This document shows positions 9,402 to 21,550 of a stretch of DNA of 64,000 bases, piece by piece. The notes beneath the pieces are model-generated. The model was not told the origin of the DNA. It saw only the letters and a program-made list of their open reading frames with translations, and searched no databases. The position numbers and the translations under genes are program-made. How positions within the stretch are numbered: the stretch's first letter is position 1; every line of letters starts with the position of its first letter. This stretch comes from Melampsora larici-populina 98AG31 (taxonomy: Eukaryota; Basidiomycota; Pucciniomycetes; Pucciniales; Melampsoraceae), in the NCBI RefSeq assembly GCF_000204055.1, contig NW_006768851.1, positions 62,001 through 126,000 on the forward strand, in the 5' to 3' direction.

Positions 9402-12400
9402 TCAGTCTTCTAACATTTCATCCTCATTTGAATAGGCTTCCCATTCATCTGACTCAATTTCATCATTGAGACCCCATGAATCATCGTCACTGCTTTCCAC
9501 GGGTTGATCTTCCATGATCGCTTCATGCTGCGAATCATGGCCTTGTGAAGCACTCAAAAAAGCCTTACTCACAATGTTCAAAGTTGAATTACCCCTCCCT
9601 GGCGTCAATGACACTGTGACATTTGCCGAGCTGGTGCACCTGGACAAAGCCACGTATAGTTGACCGTGCGAAAACACGTTGTTCGGAAGTGCCACCAGGA
9701 CCTTGTTGAGACTTTGCCCCTGTGCCTTGTTCACGGTCATGGCAAACGCTAATGAGACTGAGAACTGATATTGATAAAAGGGTATAGCAAACTCGCCGTC
9801 GCCAGAATGTAACGATTTGATTTTTGGAAGCATCAGCATGCTACCTTTTTGCGCACCAGAAACAATCCGGCAGCGTAGAGAAGTCTTGCCACACTCTGTT
9901 ACTACTAATCTTGTCCCATTGCATAAACCTTGCGCCAAATTTAAGTTTTGAAGCAAAATTATGACCACCCCTGGCTTGATCGTCAGCCTATGTCTTGGGA
10001 AAGACGCCAGACTATAAGAATTCAATATTTCAGGCGAAACCTCCTCGACATAGTCCTCGACCATGTTATCTATCGACAAATACTCCGACTCGACACCTTC
10101 CACGTGATTCAATATTTTGTTGTTGATTGCATTAACATCATCATTCAGCGGCGTCAGTATGCATCTTTCCGAGTAATAGTCGCTTAACTCTCGCCAGTTG
10201 CCAACCTTGATCAAACTGTTCAACTGATTGTAATGCTCTACGTTCAACTCCCTGTCGAAAGCTTCTCCATTTTTTGTTAAGTGTACGTTACATTGCAAAA
10301 TGTCGACGAACTCGTGATCATTCTCTTGCTGTGTCCCACTGCCAATTGCTAACAGCCACTTTCCGAAAGCAATGTTTGCATCGACCTCCTGGTCCGATTG
10401 ACCGGGGAGTTTCCTCAATCTGACATTAACATCGAGAGCGTACTTGGTAATTTCAGGCCACAGCTTTGAGTTTTTCAAAGACGCCCTCGCCTGTCTAGCG
10501 ATGCTTGCCCGCGGAATCACTGGAAGTGTCTGCCGGAAATCCCCTGAAAACAGCACACACAGTCCGCCAAAGGATTCGCAGCTACCCCTCAAATCCCTCA
10601 GACTGCAATCAACACATTCGATTACATTGATATTTTGCATCGCAATTTCATCCCAAACCAGAAACCGAGCCGCTTTCAATCTTTGTCCAGTTTTATCGCC
10701 AATGCCGAAGTTGCACATTATCGTGTTGTCCACTTGTAGGGGCACCTTCAAAGCCAAATGCGCTGTCTGACCTTTAAGGAGAAGCAACGCAGCGATCCCG
10801 GAAGACGCCACTGACACGGTTTCAATATCGTTGACCACACTGTGATGTAACAGAGCATTTAATACAAAAGTTTTTCCCGTCCCTCCGGGGCCATCGAGAT
10901 AAAACAAACCGCCAGATTGCTGGCTCAGACAGCTCGTGACCGCTTCAAACACAGTTCTCTGCGCGTCGTTCATCTGCGTCATTGCGGTAGTCAGTGCTGC
11001 TTGGCTGGCCTCAACAGTGTATTCCACGCCGGTGCCAGGCTGATACAGATCGCCCAAATAGCAAAGCAATTCCATATCCTCTTCAGGTAAGCCTGCCTCA
11101 CCAAGTGACATGTCCATCTCTTGTAGACAGCGTCTAAGCCGATGTAATCCAAGAGCCTCAATCGTAGCTTGGTCCACTTGCAAATTGGGATGTAGCCGCG
11201 TAATATCACGTTCGCAATCATCGCTCAAGTGATGTTTGTTTGTAAGCCACAGTGTCATCGGGTCTGCTGGAGGTGAGTGTTTCAAGAGGAGAGCGAAAAA
11301 GTTTCGAAGCTGCCCCCCTGTCTGCCAAGACGCTGCTTCTTTCATGGAGGCTGCGTAATGCTCATCCCCCAACAACAGGCCGTATTCATTTGCCGCTTCG
11401 CGATACGTGTTGAAGACCACGCCATCCACGGTTCTGATGTCATCAAACCCTGTCGGTCCACGCACATGTCCAAGCAACAGACGCAAATAATACCTCTCTC
11501 CAGTGTGAATGGATGCGAAGTACGTCCGCGATACGGTGCCCGTTACATTGACGCGGTCATGCCACTCATGTTTCTTTTCATTCCATGTGAAATGGCTAGG
11601 AAATTCGCTATAGAGCAAGGTCCTGGCCCGGACATTGGACTTTTCGATGAGGTGATCCTCTCTGTTCAAGCGGAAAAACTCAGTCAACGTCGTCCGAGCA
11701 GCCCGACCACTCTCAATATTTTCTTGTAATTGATCTTCGTCCACCCAGGCTACGTTCTGTGCATCCTCCAAATGCAACGCAAGACGCTGCACGGCAGGAT
11801 ACCTCCCCGCGATGGCATAAGCGTAAAGTCTCCAAGCCGCTGTTCCAGATCATTTGTCAACAATGAAAACAGTGCAGTGTTCAAGAGAAATACTTCACCT
11901 TCGGCCGCGCTCACGTATCTTCCATCTAGGTAACTAAGCGTCTCATCGTTTTGCGTGAAACTAACGGCTGATCTGTCGTGTCCCTTGGATATATATTTAT
12001 ACAGATATTTCACGGCTTTGATGCCTACCGGTATTTCCACGTTGATGTGACATTCATACCTCAAGAGTAAGTACGGGCTATAGGGAACGACATCGGAATT
12101 CGAAACAATCCGACCATTCTTTTCAATTGTTCTCCCGTTGTTCGGACGCTTGTAAGTAGGGTACGAGTTTTCTGAAACGGTGGTGACTTCTCTCTTTTCA
12201 TGAGGATACCCGTATTTGCATGCATTATTCTTCCAACACGCTCTTTTACGACACGGGCCATGAATCATATGTTGTGAAACTAAAGCGTGTAGACGTGGAT
12301 GGGTGATAGGATCTGGTATGTCAGCTGATACTTGTAAGTCAATCTTCTGCGCTGTCCTCGGCGTAGAATCCTTGTCCATAATCAGTATCAGGTGGGCATG

Positions 12401-14281
12401 AGGGAGAGCTCTCTTCTGAAACTCAATAGTGTACACATAGGATAAACATTTGCCAAACCTCGACCGCTTTGCTACATCATCGAGCAAAGCTTCAAACTTC
12501 AAGTTAAAGACTCTCGCAATCAAATCGGGTCGATCTTGTGGCGTCTGCCCAGGTCCGAGTTCTCGAACGATCTCCGGCCACGCTGGATTCGTGGTCATCG
12601 TGATAAAGTAGGAAGGTTTCCCATGTATTTTCACTAAAGACATTGCATCATGATAAAGTTCATTCATGTACCTTGCACCTCCAGTAAACGTCGACGGAAG
12701 AATGACAGCTTTGGAAGGCAATAAATCGCGAGAACCTAAGGCCTCAACGACTCCATTATACATAGCAGATCTGAGCTTGACTTGATTATTTCTCAAGAAT
12801 TGCAGTCGCCAATATTCTACACAGACATACATATCGACCAGAACCTCCTGAAAGAGACGTCCCGCCGCGAGAATAGCCGAAAAGACGGACGGTCTCGAGA
12901 ACAAAATCCTCGCGAACCACTCCAAATTCGTGATCTTTCCGTGCCGTCCTAGAAAACATCATAAAGTCTGTTTAGTGTTACCACACCGATACTCACGTAT
13001 GACTGTAACTCTGACTTACTCGCGACACCCGGCTGCCGATAGTGCTCATCAAAACCCTGTGTTCCATAAGGAAGCAGTATCGGGTATCGCAGCGCAAGGT
13101 AAGAGGTATGTAGATCGGATATTGGCTTTAAACCACCCTCCTGACGGTACAGGATGATGTCCCGAGTGTTTTCCCCAACCAAGTCATCACCCTCCATAAT
13201 CACGGCGACCTCGTCCGCGGTTGGGAAGTTGTAACGATGGGCGTCACGGTTATGCAAATCCATTGATTTCAGCTTCATTGCAATATCCGGATTGGTTGCA
13301 ATAATACTGCCGGCGTACTTAAACATTCGGGCGAAGGGGTTGACCTCATAGAAGAACTTCATAAACCTCTCAATAATTGTTGTATTCAACGGTGTAGTCC
13401 TCGCACGCTGGGTTTGATTGTCGAGGTCGGCATCATTGTTGAGTCGATTAGATCTCCGAGTTGCCCTATCAACTACTTCCTCGTGACCTCCGTCCCCCGT
13501 CACGTACACTTGCGAAAAGGCCGCACGCTTTCCATCATCAGGCAGTAGCCCTGAAATGTTATGATGGAGGGCCCCATGAATCCTGAAAGTATAAACGCCC
13601 AAGGGACCATTCACAGAGTTGTCAATATCGGTGCCGAGAGACGTAAACGACAAGGCGTTATTGTATCGCCTGATGTTCATTCTGAATTCCCTTGCGGCTG
13701 CAAGAACAATGTCAGTTTGGCCGGCGAAGGAGTCAAAACCATAGCTTACCGTCCGTATCATGCGTTAGCAAGTCGTGGACAAACTGCGGCGTCACATTCA
13801 TGCCCGCATACTCGGCTGGTAGGTGTACTTGACCCTTCTGACAACATTCGCGATATGCATAAGGTTCTGACTTTGAGGCGCTGTCCGGTCGCTCTTCTTT
13901 CCAGTGTAACGCATTGCAGCCGGTGCATACGTCATCACAGTGGCTCAGTCTGTGAGGAATTTCAATAGCCAATCTGGTCGTGATTGACGCCTCGGTATTT
14001 TGTGAGTCTCTTGACACAGCGAAACCCGAGTTTGGCCTCCTCGGTGCTGGAAGTAAGCGTGGCAATCCTCGAGGGCGGCCTCTGCCACGTCGCCGGCCTC
14101 GTCCGCCCCTACTGGCTACAGCACCTTCTTGAATTGGCTCGGCGTTCGCACCGCGTCCGCGACCTCGCCCTCGACTACGTCCGCTTCCGCGGCCTTGGTT
14201 TTCACCACGACCTCGTTCACTTGCGCTCGACGTGACCCTCGACGAGCCCCGTGGTCGTCCACGTGACCGACGGCCAGTCAT
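9402..14281 (-). CDS. Helitron Rep-helicase (HUH nuclease plus PIF1-like helicase)
   Basis: Rolling-circle transposase of a Helitron: it nicks one strand, unwinds it and re-joins the ends. Minus-strand exons are 14281-13750, 13697-12993, 12948-11899 and 11839-9402, separated by introns of about 44-59 bases. The N-terminal part is Arg/Gly-rich with AT-hook-like RGRPRG repeats and a cysteine cluster (CTGCNALHWKEER, CCQKG). Next come the Helitron-like N domain (LLPDDGKRAAFSQVYV, NPFARMF) and the Rep region: ILPSTFTGGARYMNELYHDA, the two-histidine motif ALPHAHLIL, and the twin tyrosines of KYLYKYISKGHD. The helicase has Walker A (GGTGKT), Walker B (LVWDEIA), FSGDFRQTLPVIP, a motif VNKAQGQSL and YVALSRC. 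All key residues are present and every exon is open, so it may be active. The start was chosen at the first ATG of the Arg-rich exon; a longer start is possible. Confidence 0.9.
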
Positions 14282-15078
14282 TGAATGAGAGGATCTATCA
14301 GCGTCGTTGATCGGAATAGAGTCGCTGCGTTCAGCTTTCCCGCAGTACATAGGTGAACCCGCGTACAATGGAAATATTCGAGAATGGGCGGCCGTTAGTC
14401 GTACTGATGGTTGTAAAGTGGCCCCGCAGAGGAAGTAATGCAATATTAAAACGGGCAGATGTATCAATGTCATGGTTTGGACTTGAGATTGCATCAAATT
14501 GGTAAACAGGACGACATAGTGTTCTACATAATACCATCTGCGGAAGGTGTCACGTCACAGCATTTCATTTGATATGGGCGTTTGACTCCATGAAGCTTTC
14601 ACATTAGTGACACATGACTTGTGAAAGCATCACCCTTTGCTACTGGCCTTGTCGCAAGTGAAGTAACAGACCTGAAAACCTTTTCTCACATTGTCAATGT
14701 TGCCGTTGCAGAGCCGAAGTAGTCAGGCGGAGGTCGTATGGGAAATTTTCTTACGGTAATGACAGTAGGGTTTTATTTCCAAGAAAACAGACATTGATAG
14801 AGAAAGACAGTTTGAGTTATGGCATATAACATGATTCAGGTCCTTGAGCATAGCTCACTACGTGACAGTGAGACTCTGATATGCCAGGCAGACTAATTAT
14901 AGACCGATACCTAGAACATTGGAGTGAGAAATCGACAGTGAAACAGAGTTATAGAATAGAGGTTTGGGTAAAGAAAGTAATAGTACGGCTCGGGGAACAC
15001 CTCGGGATACACAAAACCAGGTAGCAAGCAGTGGACGTTCAAAACCCCTCCCAAACATGATAACCGCCAAAACATAGA
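14282..15078. other. Spacer, no gene seen
   Basis: About 800 bases between the Helitron gene start and the stop of the next minus-strand gene. It presumably contains the Helitron gene's promoter and the upstream gene's terminator. No ORF here has coding support. Confidence 0.45.
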
Positions 15079-16380
15079 TCAATTACCCCGTGGGCGTTTG
15101 CCGTTGGAATTGGCGCTTGCACGTGCAGACTGTCGCACATTTCCGTTGGCATCAGTGGAGGCACCGGCGGGATCTAACTCTTGGAGGATACTGTTCTTGC
15201 AAAATATCCGTAAATTAGTCACCCAAAGGAGATTTCGCATTTAGGCAGTGAACGTACCCAACCAGCGAACCCGCGTTTATCGGTTGTTCTGGGGAATCAA
15301 CAGGCGTAGGGACGGCCGAGGATCCCGATGCCTCGACAAACGGCAAGAAGTGAGATTCACTAATCGCCGCCGTCCGGGTTGATTCGGTAGGCGAAGATGA
15401 CGGCGGCTCATACGCAGTGCCTTGCTCGTCCGGTCTAAAACGGAAAATGTTAGTTGGCGAAACAAAATAAAGAGAGTTTCACGAACCTAGGAAGCCTAAT
15501 TTGACCAGCTCTGGTGGTACGTGATTGGCCGGTTGCACCTCCGGGAGATGGTGAATTGATGTTTTCGTGGCCGGTCGCCACGGACACCGAATACACCTAT
15601 GACGTGAGAGCGAGCATGAGCAATGTACGGTGCATAAGCGATGATCGTCGGGACTCACATCAACCTGCAAAAGGTGACGGCTTCGGTCACGACCCGTTAT
15701 AAATCCTGTTAAGGACACTTCCCGTCCACGCTGGAATAAATTCTGTGTCTTGATGAGGTTTCTGACTGGACGACACCAGTACTCAATGTTAAACTCAACA
15801 TTGGCCGAAGTCTGCAGTCAAGGAGTCAGCATCCGACCTAAACCTGAGCACAAGCGAGTGAGCTTACAGTAGGATCCCAATCAGTGTGCCTGACAATGCA
15901 CACCGTCGTTGGCTTACCACCATAAGGCTTTTCAATCAGGGTGCGACGTTCGGTGATCACACCGATGGAGCTTATCGACGTATTGTCGACCAGATTTCCA
16001 GGGAAAGTCTCTGAATTGCCCACGTGAATGTGATGACTCATCTCGTGAATGAAATGGGGGGGCTGAGCATTGTTTGGAGCAATAACCTTGCACTTCAACG
16101 CATACATCTCGGAAACGCTCAAACCGACTCCCAAGCCAGAATAAGCCGACAATAGGATTGGATGTTCCAGTGCTGACTGACCATCGATTCCGGCGCAATT
16201 GAGACCGGAATGAACGGTGCGAAAACCAGATTGAGCCACGAGAGTGCTAGCGATCTGCAATCACATATGCGGTAAGCATTCCGGCTGGGCATGTACAGCA
16301 TAGCCATGACTAACCTCTTCGGTAACCTCGAAAACTCCGGATGAATAGGCAGGTTGTGAACGACGAGCGACGTTAGACAT
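15079..16380 (-). CDS. OB-fold-like protein next to the Helitron gene, six exons, 334 residues
   Basis: Function unknown. Minus-strand exons 16380-16315, 16254-15868, 15811-15659, 15596-15487, 15434-15258 and 15190-15079 join in phase to a 334-residue protein with no stop. Residues about 60-150 form a strand-rich domain (LSVSEMYALKCKVIAPNN, ISSIGVITERRTLIEK, TTVCIVRHTDWDP). A second strand-rich segment follows (VEFNIEYW, REVSLTGFITGRDRSRHLLQV). The remainder is low-complexity Ser/Pro/Thr ending in a basic SNGKRPRGN tail that could act as a nuclear signal. The domain order matches the decayed gene at 8251-9047 on the other side of the Helitron core. OB-folds binding single-stranded DNA accompany plant Helitrons (RPA-like proteins); whether this is the same is unproven. 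A TATA box lies at 16565-16570. Confidence 0.72.
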
Positions 16381-16564
16381 TATAGAGGGTATGGTAATAC
16401 GAAGTAATGAAAGTGAGGCAGGTGCGTCAATTGTTATTAAATAGCAAGGGAGCGGAAAAGAGCGTAATGCGTGTTGGTGTGCAAAGCAGTGAAATTAAAT
16501 AGAGTAGGCAGTGAAATGAATGGATGGCAATGGGAGTGCCTATAGTGAAGCACAAGAGTTGCCA

Positions 16565-16570
16565 TTTATA
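16565..16570 (-). promoter_or_regulatory. TATA box for the 15079-16380 gene
   Basis: Minus-strand reading CCTATAAATGGC, about 185 bases upstream of ATG 16380. Confidence 0.5.
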
Positions 16571-16758
16571 GGCGGCAGCGGCTTGCTGATGAGTCCCGAC
16601 TAAGCGCAACAATTACGGCTTGCACTGGCTCCAGGTGTCAGCGATACGCATTGCCAAGTGGACCCTGGATGGAAATACACACATTCCAATCTAAGACCCT
16701 GTCCGACAAACCATGAATAGGCAACAGACCGCATCGAGATGCTGTGCCAGGTCATTGG

Positions 16759-17064
16759 TTACACTGTAAAGCTCGAATAGACACTGTTTGCCGAAGAAGC
16801 TAGGGGTCTTGCTGGAGACCCGGCAGAGATCACACGTTTGTGATCAGCGGTCACAGGTTTGCAACGGGAATCTGTTTGCTCATTGCTCGATTCAGCGACG
16901 TATTGACTGATCCCTGCTCCATGGATAGGGTCCTGCACCGCGGTGAACGAAATTTGGAACGGGTCTAGTGCTACATCACGGCGTGGGGGATCGTACGCAG
17001 TTACTCGCAAGGGAAAAGATATGGTGTGGCTCCCTGCTATGTTGCAGTCAGCTCCGATGGGCAA
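16759..17064 (-). CDS. Unknown protein fragment of the Helitron-flanking cluster
   Basis: A roughly 100-residue minus-strand reading (GSHTISFPLRVTAYDPPRR, LDPFQISFTAVQDPIHG) with alternating hydrophobic strands and a Ser-rich tail. No ATG is available in frame; it begins from an upstream non-ATG region and may be a terminal exon or a remnant. The strand pattern vaguely recalls the 6983-7483 gene. I do not recognise the family, and it may be chance. Confidence 0.3.
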   Translation of the reverse strand: MPIGADCNIAGSHTISFPLRVTAYDPPRRDVALDPFQISFTAVQDPIHGAGISQYVAESSNEQTDSRCKPVTADHKRVISAGSPARPLASSANSVYSSFTV

Positions 17065-17415
17065 GTTTACATAGTATGCGTTACATCACGAGGTGGGACA
17101 GGCCCGAAAACAGAGATTTGACTTGAATGTGGAAGAGGCACGGAAGAGGACGTGTGGTAACCTTTTTTTTTTCTTAAATTACTTTACTTTATTATATGTA
17201 GGTAGAAATATAATTCTATCATTGTACCTATGGTAGAAAATCATCAACTATAAAAGCTTCAACTCAATACAATTCACCTCTAGGTAATCGCTGAACTCGA
17301 ATCTCGTAGTTCAAGTTTGGGTGGTATACCTGGATGAACCCTTTGGCTTGGCTCACTTGAGCTACCTATTAATCTCTGTTGTAAGCTTCTTGTTCAAGGC
17401 ATTTGGCGAGAAAAG
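17065..17415. other. Flank left of the LTR retrotransposon
   Basis: AT-rich stretch with a T run at 17162 and no supported gene. Its last five bases (AAAAG, 17411-17415) are the left copy of the target-site duplication. Confidence 0.5.
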
Positions 17416-17762
17416 TGTCATAAACTTAGTTAGTCTAGGACTATTAGGGTTTTGTTCTTGTCGGTTATATCTTAGTAGTCAGGAAGTCACTAGGACTTTG
17501 CCTAATTTGTTATTTTTCTTTTAGTTTCTGTTTTAGCATTACGTGTTTATTTGTTCCTTGTTCCTTAATAGTGTTTTCTTCTTCTCTTATAAGTTGTTAC
17601 GTTTTTCTCTTCTTGGGATTTCTCTTTTCTCTTTATCGAAATATCTATTATCTTTTCTCGCTTTTCAAAGACCAGACTTTCCTTAGACCAGACCAGAACG
17701 GGTTTATACGTTCAAGACCAGACTTTGACTTGTATCTGACAGATACAAGGTTCCCCATCACA
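17416..17762 (+). repeat. 5' LTR
   Basis: 347 bp, TGTC...CACA. Near its right end it carries repeated GACCAGAC motifs. Confidence 0.95.
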
Positions 17763-18113
17763 ATTTATATTTCGATCTTCAAAATTTAATTTTTTTTTCC
17801 TATTAAAGTTCTTTTTCTCATGATTTTGTATGTGGAGGATTGATTTTAATCACGCTTTCAAACAATTATATATTCATCCAATTATTTTATTTTCATCGCA
17901 ACAATTGTTAGAATCTTTTTCTGAATTACCATATTTTGATTATCCAGAAGAAAGTCCATTCACTAGTCAAGGTTTGATATCAATTGATTCACATTTTGAA
18001 AGAACCTTTAATCATTATTTGTTATTAGAATTTATTGAAAGTTTTCATTTATTAAGAAGAGATTCACAAGAAGGTTCACCGAATTCATCCGTTTATTCCA
18101 ATATTTGAAGATA
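17763..18113 (+). other. Retrotransposon leader
   Basis: AT-rich leader between the LTR and the gag ATG at 18114. An open reading of about 90 residues (17830-18108) exists but shows no known motif. Confidence 0.5.
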
Positions 18114-20224
18114 ATGGATCCATGGAATCCCAGAACTGGTGCTACAGATGTCTCTTCTTTGTTCGATATGGAAAGTGTGAGACCTGATCCTAGGCCTCAA
18201 TCTCGAAATTAAGTTCAACAATTACAAGATCAAGTTCATCAATTACAACTTCAACTATCAAATGCTCAAATGAACTCTTTGATTGATCAAAATCAAAGAT
18301 TAAGTCAGAATGAAAATCAACAATTTCAAGCTAATAATTTGAATCAAGGACAACATCAACAAGCATTGGTAGAAGATTTGACTCAAGGTATTAATGTTCT
18401 TAATATTCAAAGAGATGTTCCTCCGCATCAACAACAAGTCCCTCCGAATGTACAACAAACTTTTTCTCATTCTAATCAACCAGAATATTTTATTCCTCAT
18501 TTACCTTCTTTTTCTCAATTCCCTCCTAATTATCCGCCTCAACTTCATAATCAACCTACTCAATTTCACTCTCATCGAGTTCAAGTTCAACCAGTTAATA
18601 TTCAACCGATTAACATTCCATCTATGCATCAATTTCATCCTCAACCACAATATGAACCTCGACAAAACTCACAAATTCCTCAATTCACTAATAATCATCA
18701 TCAGTTCTTTCAAAGGCCGCCTTACACTGCGAGAATAATGTATTTTACCCAGGTGAAAAATGATTGACATTAATGCATAAAATGATTAATAATGCAGAAT
18801 TAATGCCGAAAAATGCAGAATTAATGCAGAATTAATGCATTTTTAATCATTTTGTGAAATAGATGTAATCATTTTTCACCTCGGAAAAATACATTATATT
18901 TGCAGTGTTATCAACCACCGAGTGCTTTTTCAAATTTGAATCAAAATGTTCAAGTTCCTCGTTTTCGAAACAATATTCGTTTTGGTGGTACGGCTGCTCA
19001 TCTGAAATCTTTCTTTCAGGATTTTTATCAAGAAATGAGAGATAATGAAGGCTTTTTCGCGACTAAGGATGATAAGTACAAAATCAATTGGTTGTCGACT
19101 TTGTTTGAACCTCGATCTACTGCTAGTTATTGGTTCAACTCTTTGTTGGAACAAAATGCGGCAGGATCAGGATCGTTTGATGTTTTGATGACTTGAAGGC
19201 TTTGGATTATAAATTAGGACCTTTATCATCGTTTCCGGCATTTTTGCAAGAATTGAAAATTGTCTTTGCGGACAAGAATGAAGATTGTACCAATAGGAAG
19301 AATTTGGACAACTGTCGACAAGGTTCAAGCACTATTGTCAATTATAATTCTAGATTCAGATCATTGGTCATTCATGTCAGTATATCACCTGAAGATGCAA
19401 TTCTGAAATATGTGAAAGGTTTGGATCCGGATATTTATGCAGAAGCGGTTCGATTACAAGGCTGGATTGGTAGTAGGTTGTTACAAGATAAGATGTTATT
19501 GGCAGTACAAGCATTGGAGATTGTTCAAGAATTATCTGAATTACCACCGACTCATTTGTCTTATATCAAAAAGCATCACAAGCCAGATTCTCAACATGTT
19601 CACCAATTCAGACCAACTCAAGTTCAAATTCATCGTCAAGATCAAGCTGTCCCAATGGACGTGGATGCTGTTACTGTCGGATCAAGCAAAGGAAAGCCGT
19701 CAATTTTCTTTCAAATCATGAATGCTTGTAGAGAACAAAAGATTTGTGCTAAGTGTTTGAAGGATTATGATCTTCAAGGTTCTCATGCTAAAGGTGTTTG
19801 TCCAAATCAGAACAAAACTTTACAGGAAAAATTACAATTTCTCAACATCAAACCAATTTCTCAAATCAATATTCAGTCGTCAGAAGAACAAGTTGAACAT
19901 AACGAAGACTTCAATATCAATTCGGTTGCTTTTATTAACTCATCTCAAAAACAGACTTTGGAGGTCAATGATTTTATGTCTGAATATTTTTCAGCGATGA
20001 ATGAGATCATTTATCCGGAGTTGGTTCAATCTGAGGTATTTGTTGATATCAGTTCAATCCGAATTGATACCTGTAAGGCGGCTAATGGAAAATTTATTGT
20101 TCCATTTACGTTATCCAATCTCGGTTCCCCAGTCATTGTAATGGCGCTTATTGATACAGGTGCGATGGCTGATTTGATAAGTCATGATTTGGTACTCAAA
20201 CATCGGATCAAGACAACTTCTTGA
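18114..20224 (+). pseudogene. gag and protease region, interrupted
   Basis: Capsid and protease part of the retrotransposon. It begins MDPWNPRTGATDVSSLF, with a TAA at 18210-18212 followed by a Gln-rich stretch (QQLQDQVHQLQLQ). A 183-bp MITE (18725-18907) interrupts it, and across the MITE the frame RPPY / QPPSAFSNLN is restored. The capsid region includes FFATKDDKYKINWLSTLF and then a frameshift near 19190 (FDVLM to DLKALDYKLG). Downstream are YNSRFRSLVIHV, a zinc-knuckle-like ICAKCLKDYD...GVCPN, and the aspartic protease site ALIDTGAMADLIS. A TGA at 20222-20224 ends the reading, but the same frame continues into the polymerase region. Confidence 0.88.
18725..18907. mobile_element. 183-bp MITE inserted in gag
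   Basis: The ends are CACTGC...GCAGTG with about 40-bp imperfect inverted repeats sharing AATGTATTTT and AGGTGAAAAATGATT. The 3-bp target duplication TTA (18722-18724, 18908-18910) is perfect, and removing the element restores the gag reading frame. The centre is made of AATGCAGAATTAATGC repeats. The superfamily is uncertain: TTA suits Harbinger, the CACTG end suits CMC types. Confidence 0.9.
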
Positions 20225-20230
20225 GAACCA

Positions 20231-21550
20231 ATGAGGTGTTTTGGTTTTGATGGTTCGGCTGGTTCTAGTGGTGTTGTTGACAAGGAGTGGGTTGGTACTT
20301 TAACGGCAAGATCAAGTTCTTTAACATCAATCAAGTTACCTGCGAGATTAGGTGTTACAGCAATTCATGGTCAAGATGTTATTTTAGGTTTACCTTGGAT
20401 GAAGAGTGTTGGAGCTTTGGCTATTTGTGATAAGAATGGTGTTTATTTGGCCATCAATGGAGTTGTTGTCGCGTCAATGAGCAAATCGTCTTTATCTGTA
20501 GTTTCTTGTGAGTCGGAATCTGGGATGCCCTCTTTTTCTGTTTCTTCCATTGCAGCCACAGTTTCCTCTTCACCTGAAATTCCGTCGTCCTCAAATTCTC
20601 AAATCATCAATAATCTCAATACTCCTCTTCTTCCTTCTAAACTTCCTAAATCTTGCTTCAAATACTCACACGTTTTCTTTCCACAGGAATTTGTACTCCC
20701 CCCTCACCGTTCTTTTGATTGCGCAATTGATCTCAAACCAAATTGTGATCCCCCATTCGGAGGTCTTTACAATCTGGCCCAATCTGAGCAACTTGAATTG
20801 AGAGAATATCTTGACGAGATGTTAGGTAAAGGTTTCATTCGCCCTTCTTCTTCATCAGCTGCTGCACCAATTTTTTTTGTTAAAGTGCCTGGTAAGAAGA
20901 ATCGTCCGTGTGTTGACTATCGCGGTCTGAATAAGATAACTAAACGTGATAGTTATCCAATACCAGTCATGTCTTGGTTATTAAATCAACTTAAAGGTTG
21001 CAATTTTTTTTCAAAAATTGACTTGAAATCAGCTTTTCATTTGATCAGAATTAAAAAAGGGGACGAATGGAAAACTGCCTTTAGGACACCTTGGGGTTTA
21101 TTTGAATTTACTGTCATGCCGTTTGGACTTGCTAATGCGCCTGCTACTTTTCAGAGGTTTATTCAATGGGTTTTGCGCGAGTTCTTGGATATCTCGTGTT
21201 TTGTTTTTATTGATGATATCTTGATATTTTCAAAAACCGAGGAAGAACATGCGGTCCATATTGGGAACATTTTAGCTAAGTTATCAGAACATTGTTTGAC
21301 AGCTTCTCCTGCGAAGTGTGAGTTTTTTGTTAAAGAGGTTGTTTTTCTAGGTTTTGTTGTTTCTACCGACGGTCTGCGTATGGATCCGAAGAAGTTGTCT
21401 ACCTTGGCGGAATGGCCTTATCCAGTGGATCTCGCTGATTTGAGGCGTTTTTTGGGGTTTTCAAATTTTTATCGGCGTTTTATCCCTGCCTTTTCTCAAA
21501 TAGTGTCTCCGCTAACTGACTTGACCGTTGCTTCAGCTGACGTTAAATGA
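20231..21550 (+). pseudogene. Reverse transcriptase region of pol
   Basis: RNA-dependent DNA polymerase of the Ty3/gypsy type, in the same frame as gag-protease. Visible motifs, in order: the protease-RT link (VILGLPWMKSVGAL), PPHRSFDCAIDL, GFIRPSSSSAAAPIFFVK, NRPCVDYRGLNKIT, FFSKIDLKSAFHLIRI (first catalytic Asp), FRTPWGLFEFTVMPFGLANAPATFQ, the catalytic FVFIDDILIFSK, CEFFVKEVVFLGF and LRRFLGFSNFYRRFI. The domain is uninterrupted and open until TGA 21548-21550, where the family normally has Trp or similar before the RNase H linker. Confidence 0.93.
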
